Assembly (NCBI RefSeq): GCF_028912405.1
Contig: NZ_JAKELO010000002.1
Location: 248,001 to 312,000 of the forward strand
Source: Methanogenium marinum
Lineage (GTDB): Archaea > Halobacteriota > Methanomicrobia > Methanomicrobiales > Methanomicrobiaceae
DNA: 64,000 nucleotides
Direction: 5' to 3'
Shown here piece by piece: positions 10,901 through 20,785 of this stretch (position 1 is its first letter; each line of letters begins with the position of its first letter). The notes beneath the pieces were generated by a model. That model ran no database searches and was not told the DNA's origin. It was given only the letters and a program-made list of their open reading frames with translations. The position numbers and the translations under genes were made by a program.

Positions 10901-11257
10901 TCACATAAGATCTAAATTAAACACCACCACTCCCAAAATAATTAATAGTACTGATCCAATCACCCTTGAATTCACGTTCTCTTTCAGAAAAATCGCTGAA
11001 AAGATAACCACTACAACAAAATTCAACCCTGTAAGTGCATAAAATACTTTGAGGTCCATCTCCCGGAGCGCCAGCACGGTTGAAATGGTAACAAGGACAA
11101 AAATTCCATATGCACACATAATCGGCAATTTCACATAATCACCGATAAATCCTCCATATTTCCCATCACGCCCTGCTGCCCACTTTAAAATCGTCTGCGA
11201 GATACCAGTCAGAAGCACTGATACCATTGCAAAAACGAGACCTCCGGTTGGTATCAC
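10901..11257 (-). CDS. SMR/EamA-like small membrane transporter subunit
   Basis: 118 aa, 4 TM; AYGIFVLVTISTVLALREMDLKVFYALTGLNFVVVVIFSAIFLKE. Confidence 0.75.
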   Translation of the reverse strand: MIPTGGLVFAMVSVLLTGISQTILKWAAGRDGKYGGFIGDYVKLPIMCAYGIFVLVTISTVLALREMDLKVFYALTGLNFVVVVIFSAIFLKENVNSRVIGSVLLIILGVVVFNLDLM

Positions 11258-11661
11258 TGAACATCACTTTCCCGGTCTGAATCATTACCAGAAGACTGAT
11301 CGGTTCTGAATTCCCGTGATAATACTGCAATACCAAGAGATATCAACAAAAGACCGGCAATATTTCCTACCGTAATTCCTTCACCAAAGAGCACCGCCGA
11401 GGCTATGAGGACAACAAAATTAACAAGACTCATAAAGGGATAGGCTAATGAAAGCGGGTAATGTTTCAGTGCCTGTTGCCAGACAATTGCCTGAAAAAAC
11501 ATGCATACGAGAGAGAAGAGGTAGAATACATTTGTTATAAGACTGAACGGAAAGGAAGATGCAACTGATATACTCATTGCTGCATATTTTCCTAAGATAC
11601 CGGCCATTGCCTGGAACATAATCGCAAGAAAAATGAAGAGATAATTTGAAGAGAAAATCAT
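11254..11661 (-). CDS. SMR/EamA-like small membrane transporter subunit
   Basis: 135 aa; ALKHYPLSLAYPFMSLVNFVVLIASAVLFGEGITVGNIAGLLLISLGI; overlaps 10901..11257 by 4 bp. Confidence 0.75.
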   Translation of the reverse strand: MIFSSNYLFIFLAIMFQAMAGILGKYAAMSISVASSFPFSLITNVFYLFSLVCMFFQAIVWQQALKHYPLSLAYPFMSLVNFVVLIASAVLFGEGITVGNIAGLLLISLGIAVLSREFRTDQSSGNDSDRESDVQ

Positions 11662-11662
11662 T

Positions 11663-12598
11663 TTAACAATATTTCTCCCCTATCACGTACTGTTGTCCAT
11701 AGGTTACTTCAACAAGAACTCTTCGTAAATATTCTCCGATAATACCAAGAGACAGTAATATCATCCCCGATAGAAATGCCAGAGCAACCATGAGAGAACT
11801 CCATCCCATAAGACCAAAGGATGGATCGATTATACTTCGTATGAATACATAAATTCCATAAAATATGCTGAGCATACTGGTACAAAATCCTAATGCACTA
11901 ATGAGTGTCAATGGAAGAACGGAGTGGTTAATGATGAGGTTTAATGAGAGTTTTAGATACCTTATAAATGAATAATTTGACTGTCCGTTTTTTCGGGGAT
12001 TATGCTGAACGTAAACGTCAGCAGCATTTTTCATCGATGTACTTTCACGTATCACTGCAGGCAAAAAGATAAATGAACCTTTAAAATAACAGGCATTTTT
12101 TATTACATCTTTTGAAAAAATGGCAAAACTTGACAGATACACTGAATCAGGGATATCTAAGAATGTATGCATTAATTTTTCAAATAGAGAACTGAAAAAA
12201 TTTTCCACCCTGCTGTGTTGTTTCAGAATATATTTTCCATAAACGACATCATATCCCTCTTTAATCTTATTAATCAATACGGGAATCTCTTCAGGAGGGT
12301 GCTGAAGATCATCATCCATGATGACGACATAATCTCCGGTAGCATAATGAAACCCACATAGTGTTGCATTATGTTGTCCAAAATTTCTCAGCAAATGAAT
12401 AATTCGTGTATTTTTATTTCCCTGATGTATTTTTTGCAACATCTGCCAGCTATTATCTGAACTGCAGTCGTCGACAAGAATGATTTCATAATCTATGGTT
12501 ATTTTTGAGAATACAGCAGAAAGTCTGTCAGTTAGTTCAGTCAACGTATTCTCACTGTTGTACACAGGAATAACAACTGAAATTTTTTGATTTTCCAT
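11663..12598 (-). CDS. GT2 polyprenyl-phosphate glycosyltransferase (ArnC/GtrB-like)
   Basis: SVVIPVYNSENTLTELTDRL, EIILVDDCSSDNSW, DYVVIMDDDLQHPPEEIP, C-terminal TM pair. Confidence 0.88.
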   Translation of the reverse strand: MENQKISVVIPVYNSENTLTELTDRLSAVFSKITIDYEIILVDDCSSDNSWQMLQKIHQGNKNTRIIHLLRNFGQHNATLCGFHYATGDYVVIMDDDLQHPPEEIPVLINKIKEGYDVVYGKYILKQHSRVENFFSSLFEKLMHTFLDIPDSVYLSSFAIFSKDVIKNACYFKGSFIFLPAVIRESTSMKNAADVYVQHNPRKNGQSNYSFIRYLKLSLNLIINHSVLPLTLISALGFCTSMLSIFYGIYVFIRSIIDPSFGLMGWSSLMVALAFLSGMILLSLGIIGEYLRRVLVEVTYGQQYVIGEKYC

Positions 12599-12945
12599 TA
12601 TACACTCCCTTCAGGATTTCCGGCAGGCGTTTTTAAAATGGTCAGATGGTCACCTGTCTGATTCCATAAATGGCTCCCGAATGTACCTGGTTCATCAATG
12701 GTAATTTTATCATTGTTTGAGTGATAAACCGAATGGTAATACGAATCAAATGGGTTTTTTGTGGGAAATCGTGACGTTGAGACGACAAAATAATTATTCC
12801 ATTGCTTTAAACAAACATCCGGTGCTTTCCGGATGGGAGTAATCATTTGCCTGGTTACGGGCGGGCACATTGAACGGAGAAAATCTATTCCATTCGCATC
12901 CGATTCATATGGGCGTTCACCTTCAGCAAAGCATATGCACTTCAA
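12598..12945 (-). CDS. Hypothetical protein, possibly a truncated gene
   Basis: 115 aa ORF directly abutting the GT2 gene. Confidence 0.35.
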   Translation of the reverse strand: MKCICFAEGERPYESDANGIDFLRSMCPPVTRQMITPIRKAPDVCLKQWNNYFVVSTSRFPTKNPFDSYYHSVYHSNNDKITIDEPGTFGSHLWNQTGDHLTILKTPAGNPEGSV

Positions 12946-12978
12946 AATTATCCCCCCTATTTTGAGGACACATAGATT

Positions 12979-13725
12979 TCATTCATACATTTTCCTCATA
13001 ACTATTTTTTCATCCGTTAAACGAAAACCCAAATGAATATAGATGTTAAATACATCCAGATTATGACTGGATATCGAAGTATAAGCTGTTTTCATTCCCT
13101 TTGAAAAAGCATAATTCAGATAATCATTTACCATACTAACCATGAATCCATATCCTTTGTATTCCTCTGAAACACCTCCTAACATCATATACGTATCATA
13201 AGATTCGTTTTTTATCATTGAAAATCCAATGATGTCCCCCTTTGTTTTCGAAATATAAACATATGTTTCATATTTTTCATCGTGAAACGAATTTAAGAAC
13301 CAATTCTTATAACGCAGCCCGGAATACTTTTTATCGAATTTTGGATCTAAGAAATAGCGGTCGGTATCAAATGTTGTGGTAATAATTTTTATTACTTCAT
13401 CCACTGCTTTTAGATCGGAATAATCCAGTTTCTGCAATACACAATGCCTGGAATAAAGAAGAACCGGAGATGTTTGAGTAAGTACTTTCTTTAATTCATA
13501 CTGAGATTCCATATAATTAAAGCCGCATTCTTCTAAGTAGTGGATTTTTTTAAAATCGTTGTTATTTAATTTGATAAAACTCATAAATGCATTATCAGTA
13601 TAACAGCTCTCATCTACCTCCTTTAATTCATTTTTATTGAAATAATCGGTGTTTTGAATCTCGAACACATTTTTACTAAATAATTTGGTATCCCATTCAA
13701 CCAGAATTTTTTGCATACGCATCAT
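12979..13725 (-). CDS. GNAT acetyltransferase (WecD/PseH-like)
   Basis: DIIGFSMIKNESYDTYMMLGGVSEEYKGYGFMVSMVNDYLNYAFSKGMKTAYTSISSHN acetyl-CoA binding region. Confidence 0.7.
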   Translation of the reverse strand: MMRMQKILVEWDTKLFSKNVFEIQNTDYFNKNELKEVDESCYTDNAFMSFIKLNNNDFKKIHYLEECGFNYMESQYELKKVLTQTSPVLLYSRHCVLQKLDYSDLKAVDEVIKIITTTFDTDRYFLDPKFDKKYSGLRYKNWFLNSFHDEKYETYVYISKTKGDIIGFSMIKNESYDTYMMLGGVSEEYKGYGFMVSMVNDYLNYAFSKGMKTAYTSISSHNLDVFNIYIHLGFRLTDEKIVMRKMYE

Positions 13726-14194
13726 TTTATACTCCTAAGCTACACCACATAATAAACATTTGCACAAATCATTGGCCACACACAATTTTTATTATTAAAA
13801 AATCAAAATAGTATTGCCGCCAGACAGTGCCTGAACCATCCATTCCAGGCAGAAATTCCAATTATATAATGCATTGTCCATGAATATTATTGGAAATTAG
13901 AGGGCCGGTAGAAATGTTCATTTTCAGAAGATCCGGCTAATAACCAATCCATTGAAAAAACATCAGTAATGCCATTCTTGCCTGTTGTGACAGATGGGTA
14001 ATTTTGCTCAGACATTCTGCTCCTGCAACGTCAGGTCCCTCGCTCACCAAATATTCTTTCAACGGTCACAATAAGATTTGATTGAATGCATCTGCCCCTG
14101 ATTATCGCACAATCAAATGGTGCTGGCTGCACTATTTATAGACATTTATCCCCTTTCTGATATGGATTTTTTTTAATCATTGCAATCCTCTGTA

Positions 14195-15292
14195 TTATGC
14201 CACAAATTCTGCCTCCACTATCTCATCCTCAGATATGGTTTTTTTTGCTCTTTTTCCTATAACCGTTTTTATTGAACGGGGACTGATACCCGTCCCGGGC
14301 CTTTTAAACGTGACCATCCCCTCTGTGATTATCGTTCCCTTCAAAATTTCTCTCTTCGCAACGATGCTCCGGCGTGCAAACATCCGTGCCGGCATCTCAC
14401 TTTCGAGAGGCCGTTTCTCAGAAATTCCTATAATATCCTGTACAAATGAAACCCGCTGAACAAACATTCTCAGATCATCAGGGTCCATTGCATGGTAGTG
14501 ATCATTTCCCGGAAGGGATTTATCGAGAGTGAAATGTTTTTCAATCACCATTGCCCCCAGAATGAAAGCCGTTGTAAGAACTGACATCGTAGAATCAGGA
14601 AGGGTATGGTCTGAATACCCGATGGGATAATCCGGGTATCTCTTCCTGAGATGGGAGAGCATCCCGAGATTCGCATCTCGATATGCTGTCGGATAATTCA
14701 GGATACAATGCATAAGAACAATCTCCTCATTTCCTTCCTCCCTGATTGCCTCCACAGCCTCGTCAATCTCATCAATGGTCGATGCACCGGTTGAGAGAAA
14801 GACCGGTTTCTTCTTTTGGGCAATATACCGGATGAACGGGATATTCGTGATATCAGAGGACGATATTTTAAAAACCGGCATGAGTTCGTCCAGCACATCC
14901 ACCGCCTCGAAATCGAATGGTGTCGATAAAAATACGATATTATTCTCTTGTGAGAAATGGGCCAGTTCCTGATAATCCTCCTTCTCAAAGGAATCAAATT
15001 TTTTGAACAATTCATATTGAGAGGAAGTGGGTTCCTGAGCAGTGTCCCAGTATGCAGGAGAATATTTTGATGCCAGTTTTTCCGCTTTATAGGTCTGAAA
15101 TTTTACTGCGTCAGCACCTGCCTGTGCTGCTGCAGTGATCATCTTCTTTGCTGCGTCTATCGGCTCAATCTGTTCTTTTCCTGCAATATCGTAGTAATTT
15201 ACTCCTATTTCGGCGATAACAAATGGTTTGGCATCTCTGCCGATGGCATACGTTTCAAATTCAACTGGCATCATGTCTTTTCCACTCCTCAT
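14195..15292 (-). CDS. neuB: Nonulosonic acid synthase (NeuB/PseI/LegI family, SAF domain)
   Basis: FVIAEIGVNY, DAVKFQTYKAEKLASKYSPAYW, IGYSDHTL, EKHFTLDKSLPGNDH, SAF domain. Confidence 0.92.
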   Translation of the reverse strand: MRSGKDMMPVEFETYAIGRDAKPFVIAEIGVNYYDIAGKEQIEPIDAAKKMITAAAQAGADAVKFQTYKAEKLASKYSPAYWDTAQEPTSSQYELFKKFDSFEKEDYQELAHFSQENNIVFLSTPFDFEAVDVLDELMPVFKISSSDITNIPFIRYIAQKKKPVFLSTGASTIDEIDEAVEAIREEGNEEIVLMHCILNYPTAYRDANLGMLSHLRKRYPDYPIGYSDHTLPDSTMSVLTTAFILGAMVIEKHFTLDKSLPGNDHYHAMDPDDLRMFVQRVSFVQDIIGISEKRPLESEMPARMFARRSIVAKREILKGTIITEGMVTFKRPGTGISPRSIKTVIGKRAKKTISEDEIVEAEFVA

Positions 15293-16955
15293 GGCTATTC
15301 AGTATTAAACTGAGCACCCTTCCAAGATTCCCTTTTAAATCAAACTTTAACAGTTTTTTATTCATTTCCTGTCTCAACGGATAGTCATCAATTAATCTCT
15401 TTATCGCAGTTGCAATATCATCAACCGATACCGTATACGCAAGGCCCAGAGAGAGAGGCCCATGAGAGTTATGAACAAAGAGATGCCGAACTTCCCGCTC
15501 GTTCTGTGATATTGAGATACATGGTGTCCCAACACTCGCAACTTCATAAATAGTTCTGCCGTTGGAGGTGAGCACAATATCTGCTTCCCCCATCTCTTTT
15601 GCCATGAGACGAACGTTTTCCTTCACATCAACCCGGAATCCTTTCTTCCGGAGCTCTGACACATATGCATAGAGCTTCTCTTTGGGCTGATACCCTTTCC
15701 CAAGGATGACATTGATTGCAATCGCCGTTAAATCCAGATTTTCGAGGGCATGGAGTGTTCGTGACGTCAGATCATTGGGGTCGGTTCCCCCAAATGTTAT
15801 CAGGATGTTGTTTACGTCAGGAACAGGTTTTTTTGTGGGGAAAATATAGAATTCATCCCTCAGGCATTCATATTTGTAGCCATAATAATGATTATCCGGT
15901 GGATAACTATTCTCATAGAGAGCATTGATCACAATATTGGCGTATTCGGCCCCCTCTCCAAGATCTTCAAAATTCACCACAAAATACCCTTTGTTCCGGA
16001 GGTTCTGGATATACGCTGGCTCCGTGTCAAGGATATCATTAATGATGATATCCGGCTTTGTTTCATCCAGAATCGAGAACATCTCATCATCATCTGAATA
16101 TGTTTTGACAGGATACAAAAATTCATGAACTTTCTGTATCCCCAACTCCTTTGTCCGATTCATCAAAAATATGATATTATGGCGAAAAACAAGCCTGTTT
16201 GCCAGGGTAAGTGCCCGGTAAATATGGCCCAACCCAGTATCATAGTCACCATCAACGATGTACACAATATTTTTTCGGTGGAGTATATTTTCAGCCGATT
16301 CCCAGTCCTGATACGTATCGATATCAATTCCTTCATTCCGTGATACTTCAAATATGGTGAACGAACTGCCGATTCTGCTCTTTTCAGAAACAACACCCCT
16401 TCTGGAAATGACCACAGCACCGGTTTCCTGGTATATGGGATCAAGATATTGCCGGTTTTTTCGTTCTTTGTAGAGTGGTACAAACTGTTCTCCACTTTTT
16501 ATCCAAAACAGATGAGGTTCCGCTTTTACACTCAGTATGGTATCATACTGTTCACGATACATCAGATCAATCATTGTGTCAAGAGTTAACGTTGAGAGCA
16601 GAGGTGATGTTGGCTGAATCGTAGCAACGAATTCAAATTGCTGATTATTCTCATCTTCGATGGATGTCAGAGCATGATAAATAACAGGATCGAGAGGAAC
16701 CTCATCTTCAGCAAGTTCTTTTGGTCTTATAATTACCTGTGCACCAAAAAGGCGGGAAATTTCGGCGATTTCATCATCGTCTGTTGTTACAACAACATCA
16801 TCAATATATTTTGATCTCAGTGCTGTTTCTATAGCATAACCAATAAGAGGTTTATTCGCAAGCAACCGAATATTTTTTCTTGGAATCCCTTTACTACCGC
16901 CTCTCGCAGGGATAATGGCAACCATTTTTTTGTGCTTCTGTTTCATCTGACTCAC
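15261..16955 (-). CDS. Fused CMP-nonulosonate cytidylyltransferase and PseG-like UDP-sugar hydrolase
   Basis: N-term VAIIPARGGSKGIPRKNIRLLANKPLIGY; C-term YIVDGDYDTGLGHIYRALTLA...LITFGGTDPNDLTSRTL. Confidence 0.9.
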   Translation of the reverse strand: MSQMKQKHKKMVAIIPARGGSKGIPRKNIRLLANKPLIGYAIETALRSKYIDDVVVTTDDDEIAEISRLFGAQVIIRPKELAEDEVPLDPVIYHALTSIEDENNQQFEFVATIQPTSPLLSTLTLDTMIDLMYREQYDTILSVKAEPHLFWIKSGEQFVPLYKERKNRQYLDPIYQETGAVVISRRGVVSEKSRIGSSFTIFEVSRNEGIDIDTYQDWESAENILHRKNIVYIVDGDYDTGLGHIYRALTLANRLVFRHNIIFLMNRTKELGIQKVHEFLYPVKTYSDDDEMFSILDETKPDIIINDILDTEPAYIQNLRNKGYFVVNFEDLGEGAEYANIVINALYENSYPPDNHYYGYKYECLRDEFYIFPTKKPVPDVNNILITFGGTDPNDLTSRTLHALENLDLTAIAINVILGKGYQPKEKLYAYVSELRKKGFRVDVKENVRLMAKEMGEADIVLTSNGRTIYEVASVGTPCISISQNEREVRHLFVHNSHGPLSLGLAYTVSVDDIATAIKRLIDDYPLRQEMNKKLLKFDLKGNLGRVLSLILNSHEEWKRHDAS

Positions 16956-17070
16956 TCCGGTGAAGATATGTGTGAATGAAATTCGAACAAGGGGAGGATA
17001 CGTATCATTTGAACAGGGATTTTGTATTCTGCCTGATTCATATCAAATAAAATGTTCATCAAACAGTGCC

Positions 17071-18072
17071 TCAACGAATCATGTTCGGCTCGCTTTCCCC
17101 ATCATCCCCATATTCTTCATGAATCCGGTCCGCAATCTGAGGTCCTGTGAGATTGTTTTCCTTCAGAAGATACTGATAATCTCCAACGCGTTGAAAGGCA
17201 TCAGGAATGCCAATTTTCACCTGTCGGGGCCTATATGAAATTTCGCTCAGGTATTCTGCTACTGCGCCGCCAAGGCCACCAATCACCGAATGTTCTTCAA
17301 CAGTCACAACGAGATCTGTTTGACAACACACGTCTTTTATCATCGCAGTATCAAGCGGTTTTATCGTGTGCATGTCGATAACGGAGGCTGAGATCCCGTT
17401 ATCACTCAGTATTTCAGCAGCAACAAGAGATTCATGCACCATGGTGCCGGTTGCAATAATCGAAATATCGGTCCCTTTTCTGAGAAGAATTCCTTTCCCA
17501 AATTCAAATTCGTAATCTTCATCATAGACAATCGGATTTCTCAGTGCACCACTCAGACGAATATACATTGGCCCTTTGTGATGTGCTGCTTTTTTTATGG
17601 CCTTCACCGTCTCCAGTCCATCAGCAGGTGAAACGACCATCAGATTCGGGATGGCTCTCATGAGCGAAAGATCCTCCATACCATAATGAGTATTTCCGGA
17701 CATCCCCATGGCAAGGCCACTTCCTGTTCCGATAACCTTGACATTGGATTTCATATATCCAAGCTGGATGCGAATCTGTTCATAAGAACGCATGGCGAGG
17801 AAATTGGAATACGTTGTCACAAAGACATTCTTTCCTTCCTTTGCCATCCCTGCAGCAACACCCACCATATTCTGCTCTGCAATTCCGGCATTGATAAACT
17901 GATCGGGGAATTTTTCCCTGAATTGCGTAAGGCCGGTAAGCGTTGTTAAATCCGCAGTCATCACTACCAAATCATCATCCTGAGCAGCAATCTCTCCCAT
18001 AATCGCTGCAAACGACCCACGCTGGCCAAGTTTTGAATAGAAACGTACATTGAATGGATTAGGATTAACCAT
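17071..18072 (-). CDS. Transketolase, C-terminal subunit
   Basis: FINAGIAEQNMVGVAAGMA; VVTVEEHSVIGGLGGAVAEYLSE. Confidence 0.9.
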   Translation of the reverse strand: MVNPNPFNVRFYSKLGQRGSFAAIMGEIAAQDDDLVVMTADLTTLTGLTQFREKFPDQFINAGIAEQNMVGVAAGMAKEGKNVFVTTYSNFLAMRSYEQIRIQLGYMKSNVKVIGTGSGLAMGMSGNTHYGMEDLSLMRAIPNLMVVSPADGLETVKAIKKAAHHKGPMYIRLSGALRNPIVYDEDYEFEFGKGILLRKGTDISIIATGTMVHESLVAAEILSDNGISASVIDMHTIKPLDTAMIKDVCCQTDLVVTVEEHSVIGGLGGAVAEYLSEISYRPRQVKIGIPDAFQRVGDYQYLLKENNLTGPQIADRIHEEYGDDGESEPNMIR

Positions 18073-18074
18073 GG

Positions 18075-18794
18075 TTATTCCCCACTCCGTATCTCCTGCA
18101 TGGCCAGATCATACTGTTTCTGAGACAGAGTGGAATGGTGCCACTCCTTGTTGTTCTCCATGAATGAGACCCCCTTCCCTTTTACCGTATCAGCAATGAT
18201 AACCTGTGGTTTTCCGTTTGACGAATGGCTACATACAGAAAAAGCATCATACAATTCCTTTACATTATGCCCATCAACCTCGGTTACGTCCCAACCAAAA
18301 CTTTCCCATTTGGCTTTAAAATTATCCAGATTCATAATTTCACAGCACGGGCCATCGTACTGCAATTTGTTACTATCAACTATTGCAATCAGATTGGACA
18401 GATGGTAATGTGATGCAAACATAGCACATTCCCATATCGAACCTTCATCACATTCTCCGTCTCCAACAAGAACATATGTACGATAGGACTTTTTCTGCAT
18501 TTTTCCTGCAAGAGCCAGTCCGGCTCCAAACGGCAACCCCATCCCAAGGCTGCCGGTTGAACATTCAATACCTTTCTCCATATTGAGTATCGGATGACCG
18601 GGCAAACATTCCCCATTGACTTCAAATTTCAGCAGTTCATCTTTCGGGAAAAAACCTGCTTCCGCAAGGGCAGTATAATAGGCAAGAACCCCATGTCCTT
18701 TACTCAGAATGAAACGGTCCCGCCCATCCCATTCAGGATTCTTTGGATCAAAACGCAGTATACCCCCATACAGGGTTGCCATAATCTCAATCAT
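18075..18794 (-). CDS. Transketolase, N-terminal (TPP-binding) subunit
   Basis: DRFILSKGHGVLAYYTALAEAGFF; VLVGDGECDEGSIWECAMFASHYHLSNLIAIVDSNKLQ. Confidence 0.9.
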   Translation of the reverse strand: MIEIMATLYGGILRFDPKNPEWDGRDRFILSKGHGVLAYYTALAEAGFFPKDELLKFEVNGECLPGHPILNMEKGIECSTGSLGMGLPFGAGLALAGKMQKKSYRTYVLVGDGECDEGSIWECAMFASHYHLSNLIAIVDSNKLQYDGPCCEIMNLDNFKAKWESFGWDVTEVDGHNVKELYDAFSVCSHSSNGKPQVIIADTVKGKGVSFMENNKEWHHSTLSQKQYDLAMQEIRSGE

Positions 18795-18846
18795 AGACAG
18801 CCCCCGCCTAAGTGTGATCCATTTGTTCCGGCGGAATGAGCCATTT

Positions 18847-19404
18847 TTATCGCTTGCTCTCGCATCCGTCCAGCCATTTTTTCAATAGAACAAATGGAAT
18901 TATCGAGTTTATCACTTTCAACAGTATTCTCCATGTACGTGTACCCCCACCGACCCGGATTACCTGACTCAGAACATATGACAAATAATAAAATCGGATG
19001 TCAAAAACGAATGCAACACAAGGTATCCCGTTTGGATATTCTGCCTTTTCGGTCACACACATCGTCAAATAATCATTTTTGACGTCTCCCCCATGTTTTA
19101 TCATGCCAGTTTCGGTCATACCCGGCGCTATTGCATTACCCCGTGATAGATGTTGATGGAATAGTTTTCCCGTGATTGTTTTTTGTAGCCCCACAAGGAC
19201 CGCCTGACAAGAGATATATGCTGGTTGTCCGGGTTCACCATCAATACCTGCTATAGGCGACAGATATATAATACTATCGACAAACCGACTGTCCTGTGGC
19301 CTGAATAAAGAAAATAAAATTCCGTGAATTGGAAAATTCAGGCATTCCCCTAAACCCATTAAATCATGAATATTTGGTTTAATGACGATTAAAAGACAAA
19401 TCAA
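18847..19404 (-). pseudogene. Decayed SDR (FabG-like), no Rossmann N-terminus, YxxxK changed to YxxxQ
   Basis: SPIAGIDGEPGQPAYISCQAVLVGLQKTITGKLFHQHLSRGNAIAPGMTETGMI; codon CAG at catalytic Lys. Confidence 0.75.
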
Positions 19405-19486
19405 GAATTTTTAGCCATTATCCACCGGAATAACGATTCATTTGAGCAAAGATATCATTAAATATTCAATCGCACTACCAATATAA

Positions 19487-20785
19487 TCACTGATATTTAA
19501 GTATCACCCAACGCACCAATCTGGACAACGGCAGAATTCCATCCCAGGGGAGATCATAATCATGAATTGTTCCGGGAATGACAATCCTGTCCACACCCAG
19601 ATATGTCGCTTCACGTGCAAAACTCTCTCTTTTTTGTGGATTGAATATGGAAACAGACAACGCCTGAATTTTTCGGGTAATCAATTCGGGAACAGTATCC
19701 AGCGACTCAACTTCTTTAAGGAAAATACATTTCCCATGAACAGGATCTTCTAACCGGAAATCGTTATCAATTAAAATTGTCCAGCTTAAATCATCAGAAG
19801 CAATGACTGATTTATCATCGGACAGCAAATATTTTGCACGAATGTTTATGATATTCGCAAGTATTCCTGCATCCGTGGGCTGTATCCTCAAATCTCCCGG
19901 AAGATTCTCAAAACACCTGGCCAGCTGTTCCCCAATTGTTTGCAGCTGAAATGAACTTTTTTCAAAGAATAACACCTGAGGCGAAGAACAGGCCATCTGA
20001 TTGAAATATGCAATATCTTTTGCCATTTTATCTAACGATTTTTCAAACAGGTCACTCTCAATAAATTCCCTGTCAAACACACCGAACGAATATTTTGGGC
20101 CATAAACAATTGTTTCACAGTGGTCTTTTTGCGGCAATGCCAATATTGACTGTATCGCTTTTGAACCGCCGTACACCAGTCTGCAATCAGCGTTGAGAGA
20201 GAAATCACTACTTATTGTATGATTCCTTCCTTCAAAAGAGACGACAGAGATTGCTTTTACGATATCAAGCCCGGAATAATGAGAATTATCATAGGTAACT
20301 TCAACGCTTGCAAGTTCCTGTAAAAACTGCAGAAGAATGTCTTTATTCTCTTCGGGAACTTTAACAATACTCCCGTTCTTTGAAAGAATTGTCTGAACAA
20401 TGGAAATAATTGCCAAAGTAGGAATATTCGCTGCAACCCATAGGGCGACAACTCCCCTTGGCTGGGCAGTCATTTTAAACCGATTTTCCACGTCAACAAA
20501 AGAATCAGGATAGGAGAGATTTCCATAATTTATCCGGCAGATTTGTTCGAGATTTCTCTTTCTCAGCCACAAAGACAGGTAGGTTATGCCCTGAATTTTG
20601 GTAAGGTGTGGATTTTGTATGATCTTCTTTCCCAGTGCTGATAATATCTCAATTATTACCGGCAATGGCAATGCATGAAGGGCCCGGCGATTGGTGTTGA
20701 CAACCTGCGATATATCTGCGAAATTATCCTGATTCTGCTCAGAAAACTCCCCATCAAGTAAATAGCATTTTACCACTGAATTCAC
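19487..20785 (-). CDS. luxC: LuxC-like acyl reductase
   Basis: FKMTAQPRGVVALWVAANIPTLA; YFNQMACSSPQVLFFEK active-site Cys region. Confidence 0.88.
   Translation of the reverse strand: MNSVVKCYLLDGEFSEQNQDNFADISQVVNTNRRALHALPLPVIIEILSALGKKIIQNPHLTKIQGITYLSLWLRKRNLEQICRINYGNLSYPDSFVDVENRFKMTAQPRGVVALWVAANIPTLAIISIVQTILSKNGSIVKVPEENKDILLQFLQELASVEVTYDNSHYSGLDIVKAISVVSFEGRNHTISSDFSLNADCRLVYGGSKAIQSILALPQKDHCETIVYGPKYSFGVFDREFIESDLFEKSLDKMAKDIAYFNQMACSSPQVLFFEKSSFQLQTIGEQLARCFENLPGDLRIQPTDAGILANIINIRAKYLLSDDKSVIASDDLSWTILIDNDFRLEDPVHGKCIFLKEVESLDTVPELITRKIQALSVSIFNPQKRESFAREATYLGVDRIVIPGTIHDYDLPWDGILPLSRLVRWVILKYQ

Noticed and set aside
13740-14190. Possible transketolase C-terminal remnant between GNAT and neuB
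   Set aside because: Similarity limited to a short LIVTVE string; not enough to support
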